Source: Dendrocalamus latiflorus
Taxonomy: Eukaryota > Streptophyta > Magnoliopsida > Poales > Poaceae
DNA length: 64,000 nucleotides
Assembly: GCA_017311315.1 (NCBI GenBank)
Contig: CM029670.1
Span: 29,646,773-29,710,772, forward strand
Direction: 5' to 3'
Shown: positions 11,198 through 21,610 of the stretch, piece after piece
Layout of the letters: each line of letters begins with the position of its first letter
How positions within the stretch are numbered: the stretch's first letter is position 1
Translations under genes and position numbers: made by a program
Notes under the pieces: generated by a model
The model's database searches: none
What the model saw: the letters and a program-made list of their open reading frames with translations, nothing else
Told to the model about the DNA's origin: nothing

Positions 11198-12164
11198 CCT
11201 TGGTTGAAGGGTACCATGACGTACTCCTTGTCACTGTGAGCAATCAATCCCCTCGTTATGTAACCTTGCACGAAGGATGCATCTTGGTTGATAGATTGCT
11301 CGGAGACCAAGTGAGGGTCGAGGAAACCCACCGGTTGTCGTGATCGCCAGACTTGTTGGATCATGTATCTATACATAAAGAAAGAGTAATGATATTTATC
11401 TGTATAACGTGAATGTAGAACTTCATTGTACAGTACACTTACAGTGTCCAGCATCGTAGAAGTGAGGCGTCGAGTTCGTCGAGATTGAATAGTAAGAATA
11501 AGTCTTCGAATGTCACGACGATGTAGCTCGAGTCGTGGAGGAAATGCGCCTCCTTATATTTCAAAGCGAATGCACTCTGCCGGTTTGGCTTCATGTTGGA
11601 CTTCTCCATGTACCAGGCATGCAATGTATTGCAAACCAAACCAAGCTGGGGTAATTGTGAATCGGGCACCAACGACACTCCTAGAAGGAACTTCCATGGC
11701 CCAGGACACGGCTTAATTTTCTTCGCATGAGCCTTGGAGGCCTTGGAGCCTCGCTTATGATACATTTTCGGTGGCGTCTCGGCGGGAGCCGATGCAATAG
11801 ACTTCACTAGATTTGGAGGTGGAGGTGGAGCCACCGGAGCCGATGTGACAAGTCCAGGGCAACGTCCCTCTTGGGCCACTGGATGTGGAGATTGTGGCAC
11901 GGGCAAGTCGAGGGCAATGTCCCTCTTGGGCCACTGAATGAATGTGTGGACGGCATCCCCTAATATCTTAATCTCTTCGTTTGGGGGCTTCTCAAGAGGG
12001 ACGGTCTTAAAAATATCATTAATTATGTCCACCTGGACCTTTATGAAACCTGTGTCTACTTGTACGCCGTGCACCAGCGTCCCTGGCAGCAATGGATACG
12101 CCATGTCGCGCCCAGCGTCAACGGGAATAGAGCCAACAAGCCTGACTCTGAGGATGCAAGGCAT
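11198..12164 (-). pseudogene. N-terminal exons of transposon-borne Ulp1-like protease gene (copy 1)
   Basis: Exon A (12164-11443) encodes a lysine/proline-rich segment with TFIQWPKRDIALDL and ends LDELDASLLRCWT. A CACT|GTAAGT donor follows, then an intron at 11442-11369 with a TATGTATAG acceptor. Exon B (11368-11198) encodes RQPVGFLDPHLVSEQ and ends EYVMVPFNQG before a GTAAGTAC donor. This arrangement is typical of the region ahead of the C48 (Ulp1/SENP) peptidase domain in grass CACTA and Mutator-like elements. The next intron contains the minus-strand LTR, and the peptidase C-terminus lies at 1068-1391. Nothing suggests a host SUMO protease gene. The true start codon is uncertain: 12164 is the first in-frame ATG, and more exons may lie upstream. 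Confidence 0.6.
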
Positions 12165-12715
12165 GGGCTCCTACATAACGACACAAGATGAGTTAAGGCA
12201 TCCACCAGAGAGATCTATGCACCATTCTAAAGACGTCCATGACATGAATGTCATCGATAGGTAAGCGGGCGTCGCTATGTTCAGTAATTGGTGTGGACGC
12301 GCAGCTACTGCGAAGTTGAGGGGGACTGGGTACCGTCGTAGTAGGGGTCTTTGAAAACAAGCAAATACGGACGCAAGCACAACAACACATTCAGATCTGT
12401 TACAGCTAACGAACCCTTCGTGGCACGACGGTCACACTAAACAAGACACACTTACGACACTTACGGCAAGAGTGTGTTGCCTAGTATGCCGCCGTGCCGC
12501 GATGGAGGTGCTAGCTCACGGCTGTAGTCGGTGTTGTAGAGGAACAAGCAAATACAAAGGGGATGCATGAAGGAAGCTAGCAAGTGGATGAACTCACGCG
12601 TGACTAGTACCACTGGAAAGGTAGATGGGGTTATTAATAAGGGCCGAGCCGTGGGAGGAACTGCTGCCTGCCATTCGATGTGGAGAGAATGGACGGGTGA
12701 GATCGAAATCCTGGG

Positions 12716-13927
12716 TATACGCCAATTATCGGTGACATGAAATCTTCACAGACGGTTATTAACACGAACCGTCAGTGATGCCATAATATCACAGACGGTT
12801 TGTAATACCAACCGTCTGTGATAGATCGAATACGAACCATCTGTGGTATTAATATCAGAGACGGTTTGGAATACGAACCGTCTGGGATATTAATATCAGA
12901 GACGGTTTGGAATACGAACCATCTGTGTTAATGCTTAAATACGCGCACCCTAATCCTGCTCTTCTACACACTGTACGTCCTCTCCTCATTTTCTTCATCA
13001 CCACATTTCTAAATAATGACATCTAAAATTCTTTTGATCTCCTTCCTCTCATCTATCCATCATGAGTTGTTCAGACGCAACCTTACACAGGCGGCCAACA
13101 ATTTACGTCTGGAGCAGCTCCTCCGCTCACGCCCTGCTCTCCTTCCTCGACTCGCTTCCATCCGTCAGCTGGACCTCATCATCCGCCGCCGACGGAGGTG
13201 TCTCGTTGCCGCTCAGGATAGGGAAACCGCCCTCAGCCTCGTTCATCTCTACAATGTGCGCAAAACGGAGGAAGATCATGCGGCAGTGCAGACACACATG
13301 GATAACCTTGCCGATCAAGCAGAATCGGCCGATTCTGAGGAAGCTTATCATGGCATCCTGTTTGAGATTATGGAACATGCTAATGATTTGTCCAGGCTTG
13401 AGGAGGAAGTGGAGAGGGCAAGGACAATCTTGATGGCATTCGACAACACAGCGGCTGATCCTCCAACTCCAGAAGTCGACGAAGAAGCATATGAAGCCCA
13501 GAAGATTCAAATCTGGGAATCCCTTTTTTTTTGCACTTTTGTAATAAAATTACCTGGAATTTGACTCTCGTCTCAATTTAGCTTCTGTAATTCATACGAC
13601 AACGGTCTGTCAGGTTTACCACAGACGGTTCGTATTAAGAACCGTCTGTGATAGTTTCACAGATGGTTATTAAGACGAACCGTCTGTGATAATTGAAACA
13701 TCACAGACGGCTCTTAATACGAACCGTCTGTGAAAGTTCACAGATGGTTCTTAAATACGAACCGTCTGTGATGTCTCAAATATCACAGACGGTTCGCGTT
13801 AATAACCGTTTGTGAAAATATCACAGACGGTTGCCAGTATAAACTGTCTGTGATAGTTTAATCACAGACGGTTCATACGGAACCGTCTGTGATGTAGCCG
13901 TCCAGTATAGCCTCTTTTGTAGTAGTG
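12716..13927 (-). mobile_element. CACTA transposon end with subterminal hairpins
   Basis: The right end reads CACTACTACAAAAGAGGC on the minus strand, ending at 13927, which is a CACTA (En/Spm) terminus. Inside are arrays of CACAGACGGTT paired with AACCGTCTGTG, at about 12750-12930 and 13590-13890, forming many short hairpins as CACTA subterminal repeats do. No matching CACTA terminus exists at the left junction (12716), so the element is truncated there. Copy 2 lacks the whole segment. Confidence 0.7.
13016..13564 (+). CDS. Hypothetical 182-aa protein between CACTA subterminal repeats
   Basis: An ATG follows a short AT-rich leader that contains TTAAATACG near 12945, and an AATAAAA signal lies at 13542. 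The protein is basic in its first third (RRRRRCLVAAQ about residues 57-67) and acidic after about residue 80. It looks helical, with heptad-like stretches around residues 85-145 (EDHAAVQTHMDNLADQAES; LSRLEEEVERARTILMAF), so a coiled coil is plausible. I recognise no domain. Subterminal repeats bracket it on both sides (12750-12930, 13590-13890), so it may be cargo of a non-autonomous CACTA element or a host fragment captured by one. There is no intact copy elsewhere in the window. Confidence 0.4.
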   Translation: MTSKILLISFLSSIHHELFRRNLTQAANNLRLEQLLRSRPALLPRLASIRQLDLIIRRRRRCLVAAQDRETALSLVHLYNVRKTEEDHAAVQTHMDNLADQAESADSEEAYHGILFEIMEHANDLSRLEEEVERARTILMAFDNTAADPPTPEVDEEAYEAQKIQIWESLFFCTFVIKLPGI

Positions 13928-14540
13928 CGTGTGAAATCACCGAGCGTTGTTCATAACCTGGGACACGGCTATTCGAATAGTTTTACACTCTGCAAAGGTT
14001 ACACAACCTACAACCTATTGTATCACTAGATAATCACCCATCGTTACTATAAACATGGCTAAGCAATTTAGACGTACAACCTAAGTGGATACTACTATTG
14101 TATCACTAGATAATTACCCATTCTATGGTGACAATGGAATCATGGCATTCAAACTATGAAGGAGGGATTAATCAAATAGGTCATTAACTACCAATACAAA
14201 TGTTTTGTCATAAAATAGCAATGCATGATAATTTAAAATAAAATAATACATAATAGATTTAAAAACTAGGTTTAACATGATCAAAGGACATGACTTACCT
14301 TGGCCTTACTCAGTTATGAATTCTTGATCCTCTAGTAGTGCTCCCATTCCATCGAAGATGCGATCTAATGAGAGAGAAAATGAACGAGGCACAAATAAAA
14401 TAAAATAAAATTTACATGAACTCTAAAGACTTTAAAAATCAAATCAAAAGATATATCTCAATTTTAGATGAATTTAGGAAAAAGAATCGGGCCAATCGGA
14501 GATAGGATGGAGAAGAACAGGCTCTCAGAAAAATCTAATA
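13928..14540 (-). mobile_element. Inverted Tekay-like LTR fragment
   Basis: The minus strand matches LTR sequence of the 24178-27253 type: GGCTATTCGAATAGTTTTAC lies near 13967, and lower down is the stretch equivalent to 25560-25760 (for example TTTTAGATGAATTTAGG near 14461). It abuts the CACTA terminus directly, as if the CACTA element had inserted into this LTR. Confidence 0.65.
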
Positions 14541-14782
14541 TAAAGAAAAAGGCTACTATGCTGCGAACCTGGTGCACGTAAAAGCTAATCTATGGTGAAC
14601 TCGGCTTATGGAATAGTGCATGTGTGATTAGAAATGCTGACGTAACTCGGCTTATGGAATAGTGCATGTGTGATTAGGCATGCTAACGTGGCTGCTGACT
14701 GATAGCTAGAGCTGACATGGCAGATGAGGTGGTGGCTTACTCAGGGGTTTACGGAATAGAGCAGCTGACTGGTGGGTCTCAT
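14541..14782. other. Anonymous spacer with a short direct repeat
   Basis: CTCGGCTTATGGAATAGTGC occurs at about 14600 and 14647. No gene is seen. Confidence 0.4.
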
Positions 14783-14845
14783 GCGTCGGACTCTCGGTGT
14801 ATGATCGATTCGGCCTATGGAGAAGGCCAATCCAAGCCACCGGAG

Positions 14846-15911
14846 GTGGAGGTGTAGCCACCGGAGCCGATGTGACAGGTCCAGGGCAACGTCCCTCTTA
14901 GGCCACTGGATGTGGAGATTGTGGTACGGGCAAGTCGAGGGCAATGTCCCTCTTGTGCCACTGAATGAATGTGTGGACGGCATCCCCTAATGTCTTAATC
15001 TCTTCGTTTGGGGGCTTCTCAAGAGGGACGGTCTTAAAAATATCATTAATTATGTCCACCTGTACCTTTATGAAACCTGTGTCTACTTGTACGCCGTGCA
15101 CCAGCGTCCCTAGCAGCAATGGATACGCCATGTCGCGCCCAGCGTAAACGGGAATAGAGCCAACAAGCCTGACTCTGAGGATGCAAGGCATGGGCTCCTA
15201 CATAACGACACAAGATGAGTTAAGGCATCCACCAGAGAGATCTATGCACCATTCTAAAGAGGTACATGACATGAATGTCATCGATAGGTAAGCGGGCGTC
15301 GCTATGTTCAGTAATTGGTGTGGACGCGCAGCTACTGCGAAGTTGAGGGGGACTGGGTACCGTCGTAGTAGGAGTCTTTGAAAACAAGCAAATACAGACG
15401 CAAGCACAACAACACATTCAGATCTGTTACAGCTAACGAACCCTTCGTGGCACGACGGTCACACTAAACAAGACACACTTACGACACTTACGGCAAGAGT
15501 GTGTTGCCTAGTATGCCGCCGTGCCACGATGGAGGTGCTAGCTCACGGCTGTAGTCGGTGTTGTAGAGGAACAATTAAGCAAATACAAAGGCAAACACAA
15601 CAACACATTCAGATCTATGACAGGATAACAAGCTAACAAACCCTTCGTGGCATGATGGTGCAGCTGAACAAGACACACTTACGACACTTACGGCAAGAGT
15701 GTGTTGTCCAGCCACCCGCCGTGCCGTGACGGAGGCGCTAGCTCATAACGGAGGGGAGATGCATGAAGGAAGCTAGCAAGTGGATGAACTCACGCGTGAC
15801 TAGTACCGCTGGAAAGGTAGATGGGGTTATTAATAAGGGCCGAGCCGTGGGAGGAACTGCTACCTGCCATTCGATGTGGAGAGAATGGACGGGTGAGATC
15901 GAAATCCTGGG
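14846..15911. repeat. Second copy of 11815-12715 within duplication copy 1
   Basis: Direct repeat of the Ulp1-like exon A 3' half and its upstream flank. It includes a truncated minus-strand ORF at 14898-15191 equivalent to the start of exon A. It flanks the CACTA/LTR debris with 11815-12715. Copy 2 has only one such unit, and that unit mostly carries the bases specific to this second repeat. Confidence 0.8.
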
Positions 15912-18440
15912 TGAGAATGGTCGGATCCAGCGTCGATTTGACCGACTAGTCCAAGCGGTTTGACCAAGCGTCGGTCTTACCGCGTGGTCCATTACTGTTT
16001 GACCGATCATCGATCCGACCATGCGGCACACTTCAGTTTGACCACTGGTCGGTCTGACCGCAATAGTATCACCGGTCCGACCATCGAGCGATTAGACTGA
16101 AACCGATAGTAGCACCTTCTTAATAAAATTTGATTATTTCCCTCACACAAAAATTAAGTAAAATTGATGCCTTTCCAATAGCTGCAACTATTTCAATTTC
16201 AGATCTTTAATTTGTGGGTCTACCAAATTAGGGTGCCATTAATTATCTAAAACTAATAGGAGTGAGTGCCATTAATTAATTTGTGGGTCTACCAAATTAG
16301 GGTGCCTAATATAGCGAAAGTTTCCTGGTCGCTTGCCTAAATTGCATAAATAAATATTTCACGTCGCTTGCTCTTGCAGGCTTCTGGTTGCCGCATTTTC
16401 CACGCGGATTACGTATACAGATATATAGTACTGCTCCGGATCTTCACTACAATATATATAATGTAGGCTAGTACTGGAGCCTTCATGCATGCTTCGATCC
16501 GAGAGATGCGGGATAGCGATAGCGGATTAGCAGGTGAACATGCAGCAGACCCCAGAACGAGATAAATATTAGCAACGTGCCAGTGGAGTTTAATTATGCG
16601 GCTGGGTCTGCCAATATGTACAAAATAGTTCCTTCTCATATTGAATAATGTCCAACAAACTTAAGCTTACTTTATAAAAATTTTATAGTGTGAACGAGCG
16701 ATTAAAATTCTAAATATCAATTTTTTACGAAATAAGGAGCTTGCGTTTCCGTGTGACACCCAATCAGACATATTGGAATTGAAATATTCTAGAATCAAAT
16801 TTAAATTCTACAAAAATAAGATTTGGAATTCAATTGTTAGGAGGCAAACGGGGGGTTAGACTTTTTTTTCAGAGGAGTCATGTTGGAGAATTTTCAAAAT
16901 TAAGTTATTATATTTTGTATATAGATAGCATATGTTGCTCGTTGATAAAGGGGAGCAGAGTTGTGAGCAATACTAATCGAGATTTTAAGTGACAGCATAA
17001 GAGTATTCGAAGTGCACAGCCGAGGAACGCGCCCGGGCGCATGGAGGTGATTGAGGCGTGTCTGGGCAGTGGGGAGGCGCTGGCGCACGCTGTCTCATCG
17101 TCGATGTCGTTCACTGTATCTGTTCGCCATGACGTTTACAGAGCCTGTGGTTAACTATATCGTCGATGTCGTAGATGCGTTCACTGTATCGTCGATGTCG
17201 TTTACAGAGCCTGTGGTTGCAGCATTTTCCACGCGGATTACGTACACAGATTATATATACGTACTGCTCCTTCACTAAGATCCGATAGATGCGGGATAGC
17301 AATAGCAGGTGAACATGCAGCTGACCCCAGAACGAGAAAATAATATTACCAACGTGCAACAGACCAATATTCAGAAATTATCCCATCTTTTTTTGTATAT
17401 AGATAGCATATGCTGTTCGTTGATAAAGGAGAGAGGAGTTCTGAGGACTTGGCTGAGTTCTCAACCGTACCAAGTAACTAGTTTGTTTAGTCAAATTCGG
17501 TGAGAACATGCAATGGACCTCCCTCCCTTTGTCCACTAATATGATGATGAGTAATTGACAATATTTGTAATATTTTAAGTTTCAGAGTATATAAAAATGA
17601 AAAAAAATTAAACTTTTCAGATGCATTTTGAATTCTTGGGCTCTTTATTGGAGTTTCATTGAAAAGTTTAAAATAAAAAACTAAAAAGATGACTAAAAGT
17701 TGGTATGAGAAAACTAATGATGGAAACTATCCTGAAAGCCTATGAGTATAATTTTGGCACAAAAAAATAAAGTATCAAAGCCAGTTATGAAATTATCTAA
17801 ATCAAATAAGTATACCTAAATTCGACAAGAAGTCTTTTCAGATTTTTCTAGAAAAATTAAGAGAAGATAAAACTCTAAAAATTTACACAATCATCCGCTC
17901 TATATCAGGAGCATTTGCAAAGATTTTCATAAATCTTTCGTACCCATCTGATCAATCTAATAAATGTCCAAATCTCTCAGCTCACCCTCTCTCTCACTGT
18001 CTAGTGTGGTCTACTTGCAGTACCTTTCTTTCACCTTCAGCCTACATGAGCATAGGCCACTGGTTTTTGACGTCATACTCATCATTTTGATACCACGCTC
18101 GTCTTTTCTCCTCTCTGCTGACAGCCCATCTTACCACGTCTCCATTGCAAATTTCCGTCGGCCACGCTGCCCATCCCTCCACCTGCACGGCACCGACGTG
18201 GCTCAGTCTTGCGCCTCTCCTTTGCTTCGCGCGCATGCTAGTCTACCCTACTCTATAATACACCAAAATTTTCTTTACTAAATCCACCCCCTCAACCATC
18301 CCCACAGTCATGCTTAATCTAAGTCCACCCAGGTTTGTGTACCAAAGTAATCCAACTTCATACAAATGAATGGTCTGGATCTCTCCTCAAGCCTTCTTCT
18401 CTTACTCATTTAAGATCCTAAGGCCAAAATCATCCGGATC
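15912..18440. other. Anonymous 2.5-kb segment (copy 1), no gene recognised
   Basis: Nearly identical to 55679-58208. It holds a patch of GGTCNGACC motifs (15912-16090), a roughly 70-bp duplication of TTTGTGGGTCTACCAAATTA (about 16212 and 16280), and a segment at about 16376-16580 that recurs imperfectly at 17208-17345 and again at 22981-23330. The remainder is AT-rich. The small ORFs are unconvincing. Confidence 0.5.
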
Positions 18441-19538
18441 ATGCATATCATTGAACCCAAGAACCCCACCCCATCACGCCCTTGCGTCCCCCTCCCTCCT
18501 CCTGAACCGCCCTCCCCACCCATCTCTCCTGAACCCGTGCGCTCCTCCCCTCGGATTTCGCCGCCGCATGCCTCCCCCCACCGCCGCCTCCTCCCCTCCG
18601 TCGCCTCCCCCGTTGCCTCCTCCGCCGCCTCCTCCCCCACCCCTCCTCCGCCTCCTCCCCCACCCCTCCTCCGCCTCCTCACCTCCCTCCTCAGCCGCCG
18701 CCGACCTCCCCCACCGAACCCGTGCGCCTCCTCCCCTCTGATTTCTCCGCTGCCTCCTCCCCCGCTCCTCCGCCGTCGCCGCCTCCTCCCCCGCTCCTCC
18801 ACCGTCGCCGCCTCCTCCTCCTCCCCCACCCCTCCGCTCCGCCGCCGCCTCCTCCTCCGCCCACCCCTCCGCTCCGCCGCCGCCTCCTCCTCCCCCCACC
18901 CCGCGCCGCCGCCGCCTCCTCCTCCCCACCCCGCGCCGCCGCCTCCTCCTCCCCCCACCCCTCCGCTCTGCCGCCGCCTCCTCCTCCCCCCACCCCGCGC
19001 CGCCGCCGCCTCCTCCTCCCCACCCCACGCCGACGCCCGTGACCCCTCGCTCGAGCCGCAGCCTTACGACGACCTCGAGGACGACCTCGGCGACGACGGC
19101 GGAGGCGCCGACTGGAACCGCGACCGCTCCCCCACGCCCGTGCACGGCGACGACGGTGCCGGCTCCTCTTCCAAGCCCTGGAAGCGCCTACTCAAGAAGG
19201 CCGTAGGCGGAGGAGGCGGTGACGACATGATCGGTGACGGGCTAGATGACTGGGGGGAGGAGGCGGCGGCGTTGGCAGATACGGATGTGGATCCGGAGGC
19301 CGACGCGGCGAGGAAGAGAAAGGGCTCGTCGGCGCTGAGGGACCTCGCGAGGGGCGGAGGCAAGGAGAAGGAGAAGAAGAGGAGGAGGGAGGATGGCGGG
19401 GAGAGGGACAGAGGGATGGGGATGGCGAGGGAGAAGAGGGGCTCGGGAGGGAAGGGCGGTGGTGGCCACGAGGAGCAGGATGAAGGGGAGAGGGAGATCC
19501 AAGAGCTCTGGGACACCATCGCTGGGGGTGACTCTGAG
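18441..19538 (+). pseudogene. IWS1: Captured IWS1-like first-exon fragment (copy 1)
   Basis: The last 170 codons are acidic and basic in blocks: PQPYDDLEDDLGDD, then SPTPVHGDDGAGSS, a run near DGLDDWGEEAA, a lysine/arginine-rich block, and GEREIQELWDTIAGGD. This is the disordered N-terminal region of plant IWS1, a nuclear partner of Spt6 in RNA polymerase II elongation (family knowledge). The frame ends at TCTGAG|GTAAC, an exon-intron boundary, and the conserved C-terminal domain is absent. The upstream part (18480-19025) is a proline/serine-rich reading of a GC-rich repeat and is probably not original coding sequence. This is a gene fragment carried by a transposon, not a working gene. Confidence 0.7.
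18590..19025. repeat. GC-rich CCTCCTCCCCC/CCGCCGCC minisatellite (copy 1)
   Basis: Irregular repeats of GCCGCCTCCTCCTCCCCCCAC and related units of about 24-45 bp. The copy at 58340-58835 has a different order and number of units, while flanking sequence is almost identical. Confidence 0.75.
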
Positions 19539-19543
19539 GTAAC
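19510..19543 (+). repeat. 34-bp direct repeat spanning IWS1 exon end (left copy)
   Basis: Begins GGGACACCATCGC and ends CTGAGGTAAC, so it crosses the exon-intron boundary. The same 34 bases recur at 21577-21610 on the far side of the citrate synthase fragment. Confidence 0.85.
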
Positions 19544-19839
19544 AATTTCTTCCGATGTATTCGATATGTTCGTCATCGGTAAATTACTGTATGTGCTTTG
19601 TATGTTGCATTAAAGGTCACTCTTTTTAGGTTGTATACTGCTGCTGATGGTTCATCCAGTTGCAATGGATTGGTTTGCTATGGAACTCAGATTATTCTTG
19701 AGGTGTTCCATGTTAAGGCAGTATATCCGGAGAATATCGTATTTTACGTGCTCTCCTTGCGCATCGTCGCCTGTTCCTTCCAAGGCTGCGCGTCGGGTGC
19801 CTTTGCTCTGTCCGCTGCTCGCCGGAGACCGACGGATCT

Positions 19840-19925
19840 ATCATGCCTTGCTCATTGTCTTTTTACAAAATGACTCAAAATGCATCTTTGAACCATCATG
19901 CCTTGCTCATTGTCTTTTTACAGCC
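19840..19925. repeat. Short tandem duplication
   Basis: ATCATGCCTTGCTCATTGTC occurs at about 19840 and 19896, spaced 55-56 bp, inside the non-coding part of the captured block. Confidence 0.6.
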
Positions 19926-20024
19926 TCCTAAACCCAACACCTCAACCACCCGAGAATATTGGCTTCCTGTCCTCAAATATCAGGACAACAGAGCTCAGGA
20001 TACTGTACTATTTTTGTTTTACAG

Positions 20025-21120
20025 GATCGCTTAAAGAAAAAAAAGTCAGAGCTTGGAAACATAACCATAGACATGGTATGCATTTATTATCAACTATCTA
20101 TGGATAACTCTATTACTTTTTTTGGATGTTCTTTTAACTTGTGCCAAAATCCTGAGTGATGATTCTCCAGGTCCTTGGTGGGATGTGAAGGATGATTGGA
20201 ATGCTTTGGGAAACATCTTTGCTTGACCCAGAAGAGGTATGCTTGTATTCTTCCACTTCATAGTACTATGGTACCATAATATAAAGGCAAATCAAATATT
20301 TGCTCTGTGTATATCTCGAAATGTGCAATTGGCTAACAGATGAATCACTGTATTATCATGAAAACCTCCAATCAAGTTTCTATACTAATAGTTGAGCATA
20401 ATCTGTTGCTGCACAGTAATAATTGGTGTATTACTTGTCTATTTTATGTTAAAATTTGAATCAAGTTCCAGAATTAGCTATAGCACGATGGTTTAAAAGA
20501 GATGTTCATGGACTAAATTTGCTCAGCTCACTATACAGGAACTTGTTTGAACACAGGAGCATAATGCTTTTATTATTTTATCTCTTACCATGTGGCCTTC
20601 CTTGCAGGTTCTATGATAGAATCTGAATTAAGTTTGATTTTGTCAAATTTAAACATGCACCACGATATCTCTTTACTGTTGGATGTAATTTATATCTCAT
20701 TTCTACCAGGGTATTCGTTTTAGGGGTCTCTATTCCAGAGTGCCAGATAGTACTACCAGCAGCAGTTAAAGATGGAGAACCTTCGCCTGAGGGCCTCCTT
20801 TGGCTTCTTTTGACCGGAAAGGTTTGCTTTCTTCTAAAACATTTACTCAAGTATAGTTTACTTTAGTGGTCTAAAAAAACTCCTTCCAAAAATACGAAGA
20901 ATGTTTTGTGGTTGATTTAGTGGGGAACAAAAGTGTCTTGTTGACTTTTCTGTTATTTGTGTAATCTTTTTTGATTTTGCCCTATTCTCAACCTATTTTT
21001 GTCTGCTATAAGTGTTTACCTGTTAGTGTGTGTTGATTGGTTTTTATTTGTTTCAGGTTCCAACCAAGGAGCAAGTTGATGATCTATCAAAGGAATTGCT
21101 TAGCCGTTCGAATGTTCCAG
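20025..21120 (+). pseudogene. Captured citrate synthase gene fragment, four exons
   Basis: Four short exons with plant splice sites match consecutive parts of plant citrate synthase (acetyl-CoA plus oxaloacetate to citrate). 20025-20075 encodes DRLKKKKSELGNITIDM. 20171-20236 encodes VLGGM then a TGA, then MIGMLWETSLLDPEE. 20710-20821 encodes GIRFRG, then a frame loss, then [21 protein letters not shown]. 21057-21120 encodes VPTKEQVDDLSKELLSRSNVP. Introns are retained, so capture was from genomic DNA rather than by reverse transcription. The stop in the second exon and frame loss in the third make it a pseudogene. The catalytic His and Asp regions are not included. Confidence 0.85.
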
Positions 21121-21576
21121 GTCCCTTACTGTCCCTGCTGCCTAATTGCTTTATTGTTTGGCCAATTAATGCACAAGCTATCTGAACAAATGAATATTGT
21201 TATTTAGTTTCTCATTGTCTTAAAGGCAGTCACAGATAGTTAGAGAGATTTTGGCGGTCTTGTTGATATGAAGTTTTATTCTAAAAGTGCACAGAAAACA
21301 TACCAAATTTCGTGTATACTCTCATGCCTTGGGTAGCTCTTTTGTTAGGCATTTTGAGTAAAAGAGGAAAACCTGAAGCTATTGCACTCTGATAGTCATA
21401 TGTTTGCTTTTGTGTTAACATTTTCCAATGCCTGAGAATATAAGCTGTTGGCAACTTGTGCTGATGTTCTTTAAGTAGCTGAAAGGTAACCAAAGATTTT
21501 TTTGGGTCCAGTCATCCATTGTGACTTTTATGTTTTCTTTAGATAGAGTATCTTGAATTTCCTTCATGTAAAATTC

Positions 21577-21610
21577 GGGACACCATCGCTGGGGGTGACT
21601 CTGAGGTAAC
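21577..21610 (+). repeat. 34-bp direct repeat (right copy)
   Basis: Identical to 19510-19543. It is followed at once by inverted LTR-like sequence. Confidence 0.85.

Noticed and set aside
18410..19145. Minus-strand glycine/arginine-rich ORFs (and 58081-58955)
   Set aside because: Antisense of the CCTCCTCCC minisatellite; composition only.
18441..19613. A functional IWS1 gene
   Set aside because: Only the disordered N-terminal exon is present; the conserved C-terminal domain and later exons are missing.
20025..21120. A working citrate synthase gene
   Set aside because: Four early exons only, with a stop, a frame loss and no catalytic region.
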